From Oscheius tipulae (Eukaryota > Nematoda > Chromadorea > Rhabditida > Rhabditidae): DNA of 64,000 nt. The number at the start of each line of letters is the position of its first letter. Within the stretch, counting starts at the first letter, position 1. The stretch lies in NCBI GenBank assembly GCA_037178975.1, contig JASJZH010000001.1, forward strand, positions 5,130,501 to 5,194,500, read 5' to 3'. A program made the position numbers and the translations under genes. Below the pieces are notes generated by a model. It saw nothing but the letters and a program-made list of their open reading frames with translations, ran no database searches and had not been told where the DNA came from. This document shows, piece after piece, positions 25,301 to 35,290 of this stretch.

Positions 25301-28300
25301 TTCTTTTGTTTGGAAGTAACTTTCCTCTTCTCTAGGTTCTGCATGCCGCCATCGACGCTCATTCTTCTGTGTACAACGCCGTCGAAGAAATGGGCCGAAA
25401 GATGGGATCTGAACTGGAAGTCGGTCGTGAAAAGACAGATCTTCTCCAGAGAATGGATCATCTGACAGAGAGATGGAGTTCGATGAGAGCCATGGACGAA
25501 GCCATCAAGTTTGTTGAAAATCAGCCCAAACTTGATTGATTTCCAGAGTTCGGCTTGAGAATGCTGAGCAGGAATGGGAGAAGCTCACTCATAATCTCTC
25601 GACTCATCTCTCTTGGATCGAGTCCAAGACGAAAGAATGTCTTGGGCAACAGCCGGTTGGGGGAACGCTGAGTTCGGTGATGGCTCAAGGTGCTTGGGTC
25701 AAAAATGTTGAGCGAGAGATGGAAGCCCGTGGACCTGCCGTGAGAGAAACGATCGCCTCGGCTCATTCCTATCTGATGCAACACGATCTGAGACCGAAGC
25801 TACACAATCCCGGAGTTCTGTCCGACGATCAGCCCGATACTAAAGACACGGAACAGCGGAGATATGGACTGCAGATTTTCGCCAACTGTGAACAGCTGAA
25901 GGAACAGTGGTCAGAGCTAGGAAAACAACTGGCCGAATGGCATCAGACCGTTCAAACCGCTGCTCAAAAACTTCAAGAGCTGGAAGCTGCCTTGGCCGAA
26001 TGTCAACTGCATTTGAGTGCTCTCGAAACAGAAATGGAGGGTCTTATTCCGGTCGAAAATCTCAAACTTGAAGAGCTGAAGAATGCCCGTACTGACTCAG
26101 AAGCACTTGGACAACGATTGGACTCAGTCAGAGTTCATGTAGACGATGCCAACGAGGCCTGTGGAAAGATCCTGGCTTCCGATCAGCCTCTCGACCTCCA
26201 TCCCAGAAACCAAAGAGACGACGTTAATAGAAGGTAGTCGACAAACTTTTACTTTTAATGTAAAGTAATTTTAGATTTGCCGTTCTGAGGACCAAGCTCC
26301 GATCCCGAGTAGCCGCTCTCAAGAACGCCTTGACTGACTTCGGTCCTTCGTCAGAACACTTCCTGAACCAGTCGGTCACTACGCCCTGGCAAAGAGCCAT
26401 TTCCAAGACGAACCAGCTTCCCTACTACATCGAGTATGTTTTGAAGTATTCAAAAGCTACGCCAATTTCAGTCATACCACCGAAAGAACCCAATGGGAAC
26501 ACCCGGTCTGGGTCGAGATGTCCAAGGAGCTTGCCCAGTTCAATCAGGTCAAATTCATCGCCTACCGTACAGCCATGAAGCTTCGAGCTCTCCAGAAACG
26601 TCTCTGCCTCGATTTGGTCGATATTCCGCTTCTCGAAAAATGTTTCAATCGACTCGGAGGGCTGAGCAATGAAGAGTCTCCCGCCTTGGAGGGGCTGGTC
26701 TGTTCGCTCCTTCCCCTCTTCGAGGAACTTCACAAAAAGCATCCACAGCAGGTCCGAAGCGTCGCTCTGGCTGTGGATCTATGCATTAATTTCCTTCTTA
26801 ATCTCTTCGATCCGTGAGTTTTTAAAGAAAGTTCCCTAGAATAATTTCACTTCAGAACACGAGATGGCACACTGCGTGTCCTCTCCTTCAAGATTGCCAT
26901 GGTCGCCTTCTGTAGCGCCAGTTTGGAGGAGAAGTATCGATGTGAGTATATATTTCGATCAATGGAACAAGTTATTTTCAGATTTCTTCTCCCTCGTTTC
27001 TCAGGATGATCATGCGAGTCAAAAACAGATAGCTCTTCTCCTCTACGATCTCATTCATATACCTCGTCTTGTCGGAGAAGCTGCTGCCTTCGGCGGGGCC
27101 AATGTCGAACCGTCTGTCCGTTCCTGCTTTGAATCTGTCCGTCTCTCTCCGAATATCGCTGTCGCTCCTTTCCTCGACTGGCTCAAACGAGAACCACAGA
27201 GTATTGTCTGGCTCCCAGTCATGCACCGACTCGCAGCAGCAGAGTTTGCAAAACATTCCGTGAGTTTTTTGATATTTTCAATGATCACTGTAAACATCTT
27301 TAGGCAAAGTGCAACGTCTGCAAGATGTACCCAATCGTTGGTCTCCGCTACCGTTGTCTACGCTGTTTTAACACCGATCTATGTCAGAACTGTTTCTTCA
27401 GTCAACGAACCGCCAGCAATCACAAGCTGAAACATCCGATGCAAGAGTACGCTCAGCCGACGACTTCGGCCGAAGATGCTCGTGACTTCGCCCTAATGGT
27501 TCGGAACAAGTTCGGAAGGAGTCGTCGAGGACTCGGGTATCTGCCAGTCGATGTGGCGGACGAGGGAAAACCACTGGCAGCTCCACCTAGCCTGGCCAAA
27601 AATCCCGAAACTGATGTTCTTCACCAGAGAACAGCCACTTTAGCAGCAAGACTAGCCGTCTTGACTGCCAGTCAACCGGCTGAACCGAGAGAAGAAGTGT
27701 CCGAAGTGAAGAGTCCGGCACAGCTGATGAACCAGGTTAGCATCTTGTTTCATTGTGTGGGGACTTTTACAATCTATAGAAACCAGTTTCTCATTGTAGC
27801 AGAGACAGGTGTTCCTCCCGACACACTGAACCAACACGTATGATAGGGGGTTTGCCTTGTCCGGTTTGTGTCCTCGCTAGAAAACACAATCCGCCTGCCG
27901 GAAAAGGGTGTGCCACGACCTTGGGGCCGCAGACCATCAGTCTGTCACACACAGCCGGTCGACTGTCTCTTACCATCATCCTTAAATGTCCATGTGCAAC
28001 GTTTTCAGACTAATGAGGCGGCCCAAAAAGCAGAAAGAGGTTACTTTTTTTTAAAATTATAACCATTGGGGAAAGAGAAATACAAAACTTACGCTCTCTC
28101 TTTTAGGTTGACCAGATGCACAAGGACGAGCTCGACCAGCTTCTGCAACGATTACAACTGGAAAATCTAGAGCTGAAAAATGAGTTGGAGAAGAGAAAGA
28201 CAGCCGCCCAGAGTACACCTCATTTGGACAGAACCGGTCATACCAGTCCGGATGGACATCATGCACCTCACAGTGCCAGGAGGTCAGAACAGAGAGGCGG

Positions 28301-28762
28301 CACTCTTCCCAGACTGAGCAATGCTTCTCATGGAAAGAGTGCTCCGTCGTTGAAAGCTGCTCAGAGTCAGGTGAGTAGAATTTGAAAAGACCAACATGAA
28401 TAATGTTTCAGAGTGATGTGATGGACGAGGCTCGAGCCTTGCGTCTTCACAAACAACGGCTAGAACACAGAAGTCGAATACTGGAACAGCAGAACGAACA
28501 ACTCGAGTTGCAACTCCAACGCCTGAAAAAGATGATCGATCAGCAGAAGGAGAACAGTAGTCGTTTCGATTCGACCTCAGTCGAGAGAGATTGGATGGTC
28601 GACACTTCTACCACAACACAACCTGTTGACTGGCAACAGCAGGAGAATGGAGACAGACGGCAGACTCGAATGCACTCTCTTCTAGCCACAGTAGATGATC
28701 TCGGCCGAGCCATGGAGAACCTCGTGGTTTCTGTCGTCTACGACAGCGAACCAGAAGACTAA
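13362..28762 (+). CDS. DMD: Dystrophin, full length
   Basis: Submembrane cytoskeletal protein linking actin to the dystroglycan complex in muscle. By my exon reading it has roughly 3,500 residues, close to human and nematode dystrophins. In order: start [20 protein letters not shown]; a divergent CH1 (about 13472-13713, ending [13 protein letters not shown] after a 40-bp intron); CH2 ([20 protein letters not shown] to [14 protein letters not shown], split by the 1.8-kb intron 14111-15946); a Pro/Ser linker; spectrin repeats from about 16377 to 26230 (first: [18 protein letters not shown]); WW domain ([18 protein letters not shown], 26380-26520); EF-hand-like region ([20 protein letters not shown] on); ZZ zinc finger ([10 protein letters not shown]...[10 protein letters not shown]...[10 protein letters not shown], 27304-27450); and C-terminal coiled coils ([20 protein letters not shown]), ending YDSEPED. 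More than 25 introns, mostly about 40 bp. An acceptor lies about 27 nt before the start. Confidence 0.97.
14111..15946 (+). other. Large dystrophin intron splitting CH2
   Basis: 1,836 bp, phase 1, joining LLSVR to DLQSEHLD. It is pyrimidine-rich on the plus strand and holds the Helitron-like copy at 15560-15856. I see no nested gene; the minus-strand open frames near 14.1-14.5 kb have no recognisable content. Confidence 0.7.
15560..15856 (+). mobile_element. Helitron-like non-autonomous element, copy B
   Basis: It starts near TTACTTAATAAAGCGCAATG, continues into a TTTGTTTGTTTATTTGTTCG tract, then a body homologous to 2441-2599 (15681-15840), with GGCGAAGCCGTC near the 3' end. The exact 3' end is unclear because the CTRR terminus is degraded (GCTGTT). 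It lies inside the large dystrophin intron. Confidence 0.5.
17004..17079. repeat. 30-bp imperfect inverted repeat in a dystrophin intron
   Basis: Arms 17004-17033 and 17050-17079 are reverse complements with three mismatches, separated by 16 nt. Outside, words of the type GACAAGTC recur through 16920-17100. It lies in the 895-bp intron 16712-17606 and may be an old MITE. Confidence 0.65.
17199..17412 (+). mobile_element. Helitron-like non-autonomous element, copy C
   Basis: The 5' end TCTCTCTACTACTAAAG follows an A and leads into a GTTCGTCCATCTGTCTGTC tract. The 3' end has GCGAAGCTGCCATCGGTAAC, then CTGG at 17409-17412 followed by T, with partial self-pairing just before it. The 5' TC and 3' CTRR ends, insertion between A and T, and lack of terminal inverted repeats fit Helitrons. 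It lies inside a dystrophin intron. Confidence 0.6.
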
Positions 28763-29807
28763 AGCTCAATATTTGTCATTTATTTGCTCAAAATATGTAT
28801 GCTTTTACAGCGAAATGAAGAGTTATATTTGAACGCATCTAATAACTGCGACGTACAGGAAAGGCGGGCGGGCTCTTGAAAATTCTTCTCTCGAAAATGA
28901 AGATTTCGTCAAACTTCTTTGTTTGTTCTTCTCTTCAGTGAATCATGGTCTGCAATTTTGTGGAAGATTCAAGCTCTTATCAGCCGCCCACATATTACCA
29001 AGGTTGACTTGCCCAATTCGACGTCTCGATTCCAAAATCTGATCCGATACTCCAAGTTGTCAACGTCAGAATCATCGGCCACAAATCGCATAATCGGCTA
29101 CAAAAAGACGCAGCTTTTGTGCATATATTCTTCTGTCTCATGCCAAATTGTCTGTTCACGTTCTTTCAATATGTCATTTTTGCTATTTTGTTGCGTCGCA
29201 CAATAAACCACTCGCATTCACTCAATACTGTTCAGGTCACCGTATAATTTATATGCACAAGTCATCTGTGAATAACCAACAAAAACGGGCAATAAAGTAG
29301 TCTACAATAAGTTGGAAGGGTTAAAATTGGGAGAGAAGAGACGGTGTTTGAAAGTTCTTGCCTTTAAAATAAGATCTAGCCAATCTAAGTTCTAATAGAG
29401 GTTGTTGCAAGAAGACTATCCGATGTAACTAGAAGACATTCTCTCGAAGGATTGACTAGTAAGAGGTGGTTCAGTAATACGGATAATTTATGAAGATAGT
29501 AAAGAAAGAGATACAAGATTAAAAGGAAAATGACCCGTAGCCTTGTGTCAGCTGGTCTAAGTATCCCCAGAGAGCTGCCACCTTCTCTGGGCGCTCACGC
29601 TCCGATTTTACCCGCTCACGCTGGGGGCGGAAAGGCAACCTTTGATAGGAGTTGATATCCTGCTCTCTCAGGACGGACGGGATTTGGGAATCACAAGAGA
29701 ATCACATTTTTGAGAGAAAATTGGGTTAACGGAAAGATCTAAAGACGGTGGCTTCATTGAGCTGATAAAGGATTTGCACAAGTTGATAGGGAAAACAGTT
29801 GAGGAGT
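28763..29807. other. Convergent intergenic region dystrophin / ArfGAP
   Basis: 3' flanks of two convergent genes. Candidate plus-strand poly(A) signals are at about 29203 and 29290. It contains a hairpin-rich GC-rich block (29566-29675). No coding signal was recognised. Confidence 0.5.
29566..29675. other. Hairpin-rich block, possible structured RNA
   Basis: CCCAGAGA (29566-29573) pairs perfectly with TCTCTGGG (29584-29591) across a 10-nt loop. Then come two GCTCACGCT direct repeats, the hairpin AAAGG-CAA-CCTTT (29631-29643) and TCCT-GCTCTCTC-AGGA. The block is GC-rich inside AT-rich flanks. I cannot match it to a known snRNA, SRP, RNase P/MRP or tRNA. Confidence 0.25.
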
Positions 29808-31402
29808 TTAGAGACCGAGAAGATCGTCAAAGTCGGCATTGGAGAGAGGTTTTGGCTGGGCCGCAATTGGTTGACTAGAAGTGGGTTTAGGTGACGTGGA
29901 TGAAGGAGTGTTCATCATGCCCATCACCTGAAAGGCCGTTGGTTGACTGTTTAAAAAGTGTCAGCATTGATGCAGGCGTGGAAACAGAAAGACTCACTTT
30001 TCCTAACGAGAGATCAGCAAAGGCGTTCGATTTGTTGGGAATGCTGAATGAAGGAGACTGTGGAGAAGTCTGTTGCTGAAGCTGGTGAGGCACTGTCGGA
30101 GTCGAAGAACTGAACGACAATCCGAGCCCGCCCATCGATGGAGCACCTCCAGCTCCAGGTGCACCAAATGGGTTGGGGAAGCTGGCCGCATTAGCTCCAC
30201 TAGAAGGAGCGGACCCGAAATTCAGTCCATGTAAAGAACCCAATCCATTGAGATCTGAATAAATGGACTATGTATCAAAACGACAAAGAACAAGCAACCT
30301 GAAGAAGGCTGTCTGGCTGCTGGTTGCTGGAGGGACTGCATCCCGAAAGCAGCGAATCCGCCAGGAGCAACGATATGTGCAGCTGGTTGAGAGGCTGGAC
30401 CAAAGAGGGACATTATATCCGCCGTGGATCGCTTGTCATCGAGTACAGTGGCAGGAGCTTCCGTTGACGGCGTCGCCGAGCTACTACCGAACAGTCCGGC
30501 CAAGTCATTTCCACCACCGAGAATATCCTGGGCAGGAGCAGGTGCAGAAGCCTGTTGCACAGGCGTGGGATTTGGAGCGCCAACAAAGCTTCCAAACATG
30601 TCATCCAAGTCTGAGGAAGGCTGCACAGAAGGAATACATTGAAAGTACAGAAAACTACCTCAGCAGATCCGAAAGAAAGACCAGCAAACTCGGCATCTAA
30701 GAGATTGGCACCATTAGTGACTGCAGCAGCTGCAGTCGAAGTAGGCGGTGAATCGAAATCGAGAAGATTGGGACCGGACGCAGGAGTTTGAGAAGGAGCA
30801 GCCGCCGAGCTAGGAGATTGAATGGAACGAACAATCGGCGTGACCGTCTTCTTCGTATTGGGCTGTCCAGCTTTAGGGAGATCGGATGCGTCGACTCGGG
30901 GATAGGTGAAATTGGGCAAAAGATACCTGAAACAAGGAGGTAACAATTACTACGGTAGACATCGGTACACCTTTTCTGATCGTATTTGGCACGAATGAAC
31001 TGTTCCATCTGCTGATCCGCCATTGATCGACGGAAGTGTTCGGGAAGACTGTGCTCGTAGACCTTCCTTCCTCGCTCGTTTCCCATGACCCTCATGGATT
31101 GAACCTGCTCAGCCGTCCACGAATCCAACGTAACAGAACGAACCTAAAAGGACTTGTCAAAATAATAGACAGAAGAGCTACCTTCGAGATATGAACTCCC
31201 AGATTGCGGTGGATTCCGGCACAACGAATACAGATGAAAATGCCGAGATTCCAGCTGGCCCATCGCGGTGTCTTGGCATGACAGTCGGCGCAGTATTTGT
31301 TGTCTTCCTCCTTCAGCATATCCAGCAGGATCGTCTGCAGTCGGTCCTGCTCTTCCTTTTTCGGATCCGGCTTCTTCATCATCTCCTTGTACTGTGAATT
31401 AC
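29808..31402 (-). CDS. SMAP1: SMAP-type ArfGAP (clathrin-associated Arf6/Arf1 GAP), 5' exon missing
   Basis: Stimulates GTP hydrolysis on Arf proteins in clathrin-dependent trafficking. The ArfGAP zinc finger is complete: [17 protein letters not shown]...CIRC with the CX2CX16CX2C spacing, then [15 protein letters not shown] with the catalytic arginine (HRNLG). Next comes [20 protein letters not shown], the tail of the domain ([12 protein letters not shown]) and a low-complexity part with clathrin-box-like LLDFD and LLDAEF motifs and Ser/Ala/Pro stretches. It ends [10 protein letters not shown] at 29810. The most upstream exon I can place is 31139-31402; it begins after an acceptor ([16 protein letters not shown]), so either a further 5' exon exists or translation starts at the internal ATG at 31382 (MMKKPDPKK). 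The family is sure; the first exon is not. Confidence 0.92.
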
Positions 31403-31756
31403 CTGAAAACCATATCATAACTGAGATAAGTAGAAGAGGGAAATCAACGAGAAAGAAGGGTAATTATTTGATTTATCGTAAGGAGCTTGGAAAGAAGGAG
31501 TAGCAATCAGTCCAAGATTTTCAGAAACCGCCTGAAGCTAACATCGACCAAAAATACGAGGAAGACACGACAAAAATGACACATGGATAAAAAGAAAGCA
31601 AAGATTAAAGGACTGCCGACGGTGAGAATGCGGAGCACGGATACTCGAAGACGATCCAAAAACAATGGTAGAGCAACAAAAAAGAACGTTGTATATGTTG
31701 CAGTTGGAAGTGACCGGCCATGGAAATAGATCAGAACTAGTTGAAATTGACCGGAA

Positions 31757-31783
31757 CCTTTTTCGGATCCGGCTTCTTCATCA
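31757..31783 (-). repeat. 27-bp duplicate of an ArfGAP exon segment
   Basis: Identical to 31355-31381, which encodes MKKPDPKK of the ArfGAP gene. On the minus strand the copy reads ATG AAG AAG CCG GAT CCG AAA AAG and is followed by GTTCCG. It is either a recent micro-duplication or an alternative first exon. Confidence 0.7.
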
Positions 31784-31821
31784 AAGCCACTCTGTCTGTG
31801 TTTCTCAGTTCCTGTTCCTCT

Positions 31822-32130
31822 ACTATCACTGTACTGTCTACTGTCTAAAGAAGAGGACTATTGACCTGGGTAGAGCGACGGAGACGACAATGCTAGAGCG
31901 CAACTTCTCGTAGGCTAATGTCCTCAGAAGCGAAGGTTTTTTTCTCTCCAAAAGTTCCAGCAACTTCCAAACTATTCAAAAACTCTCTTATGCATCACTC
32001 GCTTTTAAAGGACTTTAGTCCACCAGAAACTCCGCTCCAGCATTGTCGTCTCCGTCAATCTACTCAGACCAGCCTTTCTACTTTTTAGCCAGAAACTATA
32101 GACAGATCCACGACAGTAACAATACAGTGA
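31822..32130. repeat. Inverted-repeat element (probable MITE or foldback)
   Basis: The segment 31822-31918 and the reverse complement of about 32015-32130 share blocks: CTATCACTGTA, ACTGTC, and a longer one, GACGGAGACGACAATGCT. The arms are about 100 bp with indels and the spacer about 100 bp. No coding content. Confidence 0.7.
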
Positions 32131-33067
32131 TAGTGACAGAGATAGAGATAGTAAGGCACTGCGAACAGTAGCGCCACTCACGAAAACGCGTTTTGTCATG
32201 GTGAAGAGATGGCAATTTGGACAGCTGGCTCGTGAATACGCCACTTGCAAGCATTGTATAATGATATGTCCGTACTTGGTCTTCCCGGCTTCTTGGACTC
32301 TTCCTCGAATCCACAGCAGTGTTTGATATAGTTCTTAGAAACCCTCGGGCCGCTCGGGAAGACTGATAGAGCTCTGTTCCTGCGCTGGAATCATTCAGAC
32401 TGTACAGGTCAGTGATTTGAGAGAGACAGTAGTAGAGACTTTTCCAATATACTTTTTGCATTGTCTACTGGAAGTCTATGCCATGAAGGCTGCTGGTGTA
32501 CCCGAGAGCCCTAAAGCTGTTCGAAAGAGCCCTCTTTACCATGATGAAGTGATAGCTTGCAAGCTAGAGATGGGAAGAGCTGGAGAAGGGGCAGGAATGC
32601 CACGTGCTCAGAGACTGTCGGAAGCTGTTAGAATGTTCGAGAAGGTTGACGCTTTCAGAGTATGACCGTAAGAAAGACATCGGCTACCGGGATAACGGAG
32701 AACGTTGAACAATCGAGAAGGCTGGAGCTGTTCAAATGCTTCGCTGAAAAATGTGCTGTCCAGGAGTAGTACGATGCATGTCAACTTTTCTTCAACTGCA
32801 GGCGTAAAAGCCTTGTTAGCTCATTCATCAAATTTTTGTAAAATAATGGAAGATACCCCAAAATAAACTTTCCAGTCACTTTCAACAGCTAGTCAATTGC
32901 AAAACTGCAACATATAACATGGTAAAGCCATGAATGAAAGAAGAGCAAAGACAACCTTGAACTTTATACTAATTCGTGCGAAATTTTCACGTAAGGGTCT
33001 ATTAAACAATGATAAAAAGTACAAGAAACCAAGTAACAAAAATAAATAACAGAAAAGAGGATCTCGT

Positions 33068-35151
33068 TCAGCCAGTAAGTCGTCGCACAGCCATCATCAA
33101 CTGATCCGAACCGATATTCGGACCAGCGAATTTGGCTATCATCACTTCCAGTAGTTCGTCGCTGATTCCAGGACACTGCTAAAAATGCAATTTTATCAGA
33201 ATATCATTTAAAAAAAAATAACCTCTTCAACCTCTCGAAGCACCGTAAGCAGTTTTTCCGTTTGATGTTTGTGCGGGCTCTTGTTCAGACGCTCCAGTGC
33301 CGGCACAAACGCTCTGTCCACCGACGTCTGAAAAAGATATGTGTATCGACAGAATTCAAACGACTAACTGAAGGCTGCGCGAAAATCGAACTGCTCCGAG
33401 GACTTATAGCCGTGAAAAGACGCTCTTCCATGCCAACACCTCCCGTATAAAAAAAATGAGAAGGTTTCATCTCCAAAGGCGACTGGACCGGGGCCGGTGG
33501 ACGTCCAGGAGGCGTCTTCATCTGACTGTCAAGATTGGCTGAGATTCTTAGGGCCGGCGGAGTTTTCTGAAACTCTCAACAGTGGCAATGAAATGAGACC
33601 ACGGTAAACACACGTTATTGTTCTCCCTCGCCAATCCATCTGTATTTAACTTGTTGTCGAACTGCTGCCATACCGCCGAGACAGGATTGGCAGTCATCAG
33701 AGCTGTTGGAAGAGGAGACTTGGGAGAAAGAGGAAACAGATCCTCATCGTCGTCGGGAAACTCCTTCGGATCCAGCCGATATCTTGGAAGAGCAGGAGAA
33801 GTCGAGAGTGTCGTCCTCAGACTGTTCCGATTGTTCAAAGGCGTCATGCTCATTCCTCCACGCAGCAGACGGACGGTATTGCTCATCGTTTTCTCATCGA
33901 CCCTGAAACGATTCTAAAACCACGTCGGAAATCGGAACTGACCAATTTTCGGTGTTGATCTGCTTAGGATTATTCTTCATCGTTGGGTACTCCCACGTGG
34001 AGACATTCTCGTTCATGGAGCGGGTATCGTCTTCGCTGTCTGAGGCTTCAGAATTTTCCCTGGAAGTTGATCAATAGCTTACGAAATGAAGCATGACAAT
34101 GCTCACCTATTTTTGTTTGCGTAGACGATGAGTTCCTCTAGAATACTGTTCTTCTTGGCCTTTTTAATGAAGGGATGCTTGAGAAGAGCTGCGGCTGTCG
34201 GTCTGTCGTCCGGAGTTTTGTGAAGACACAGCTCGACAAAGCTGTGGAAGGCCTTGCTCCAATGATGGCCGAGTAGCTGCGGAGGAGGAGACTTCGGAAT
34301 AGCGAACAGCACGCGCATCGGATGGAGTTCACTGTGTGGCGGTTCTCCATGAGCTAGCTCAAGGGCCGTGATTCCAAGCGACCAAATGTCCGCCTAAAGT
34401 ATTTGACTGTACCAGTAAAAAACATTAGCAAACCTTATAATCGTAAGTGGCCTGCTTGATAACCTCGGGTGCCATCCAAAACGGTGATCCGACGAAGGTT
34501 ATCCTCTTCTTGACAGTTTCTGTTAGCTGTCCAGCAACTCCGAAATCAGCTACTTTGACGTCGCCCTTCCTTGAGACGAGAATGTTAGAGGCTTTGATAT
34601 CGCGATGGATCTTCCTTTCCGAGTGTAAATATTCAAGTCCTTTGAGAATTTCGCGTAGAATGACGGCAATGTGGGTTTCCTCCATGACTCTATGTCCATT
34701 TCGAGCCAATTCCAGGGCAGAACCACCATCTAGATATTCCATTACGATCCACAACTTAACGCCTTTCAGATAGCTCTCATAATATTTCGTGATGTAGGGG
34801 GAATCGCACTGACTGAGCAGCTGAAAATTTGGTTTTGTTAGCTGAACGGTAACGATACGTGAATTTCCTGCTGAATATCGTCGATGTCATCTTCTGCAGA
34901 CTCCAGATCGATGATTTTAATGGCAACTACCTGATATCACACGAATTTACAAGCTAAGGAAATTGGCTCACCTCGCCAGTCGATCTTCGAATGCCTTTGA
35001 AAACTTCGCCGAAGGAGCCGCGACCTATTCGGCCTTGTCGCTCGAAAATATCTTCAGGGTTTACGTGCTGAATAGAGTGTTACAGTAAAGCAAAAGAAAC
35101 TCGACTCACCAAGTGAGAAAAATGATGTGATGGTTGCTTAACCGACTGCAT
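33068..35151 (-). CDS. STK25: GCK-III Ste20-like kinase (STK24/25/26, gck-1)
   Basis: Serine/threonine kinase of the germinal-centre kinase III group, which works with CCM3/STRIPAK in cell polarity, Golgi and junction control. Start at 35151 ([14 protein letters not shown]); an acceptor (TTCTTGCAG) lies 16 nt upstream. Visible: P-loop [17 protein letters not shown], catalytic lysine [10 protein letters not shown], the group-specific [14 protein letters not shown] helix, HRD loop [14 protein letters not shown] in [10 protein letters not shown], activation loop [19 protein letters not shown], and C-lobe [20 protein letters not shown]. The tail carries acidic and Pro-rich stretches. It ends with a helical segment ([20 protein letters not shown] to AVRRLTG-stop) that fits the C-terminal dimerisation/CCM3-binding region. 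The [16 protein letters not shown] signature separates it from MST1/2. Confidence 0.94.
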
Positions 35152-35290
35152 TGATTTCTGATCAAGTTCTGCAAGAAAGTAGGCTGTTTCTAGGCAGAAT
35201 ACAAGCAAGAAACGAAATGCAAACAGTGAGAAAATAGGCACAACAATGCGAAATAAGCAGAAATTCCAACTGCACCAGTTTGGCGGCACA
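35152..35290. promoter_or_regulatory. 139-bp bidirectional promoter, kinase / mitochondrial carrier
   Basis: The only sequence between the start codons of two divergent genes. It contains the kinase's likely 3' splice acceptor (TTCTTGCAG, minus strand) and no clear TATA box. Confidence 0.5.

Larger units (their letters stand above)
31403..33067. other. Intergenic stretch with inverted-repeat element
   Basis: Upstream region of the ArfGAP gene and 3' flank of the kinase gene. It contains a 27-bp copy of ArfGAP exon sequence (31757-31783) and an inverted-repeat element (31822-32130). The open frame at 32417-32665 has no recognisable domain. Confidence 0.5.

Noticed and set aside
27841-28020. 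Possible extra exon between the dystrophin ZZ region and coiled coil
   Set aside because: Direct joining of MNQ to VDQMHKDEL is in phase; a candidate exon at 28011-28040 breaks the frame.
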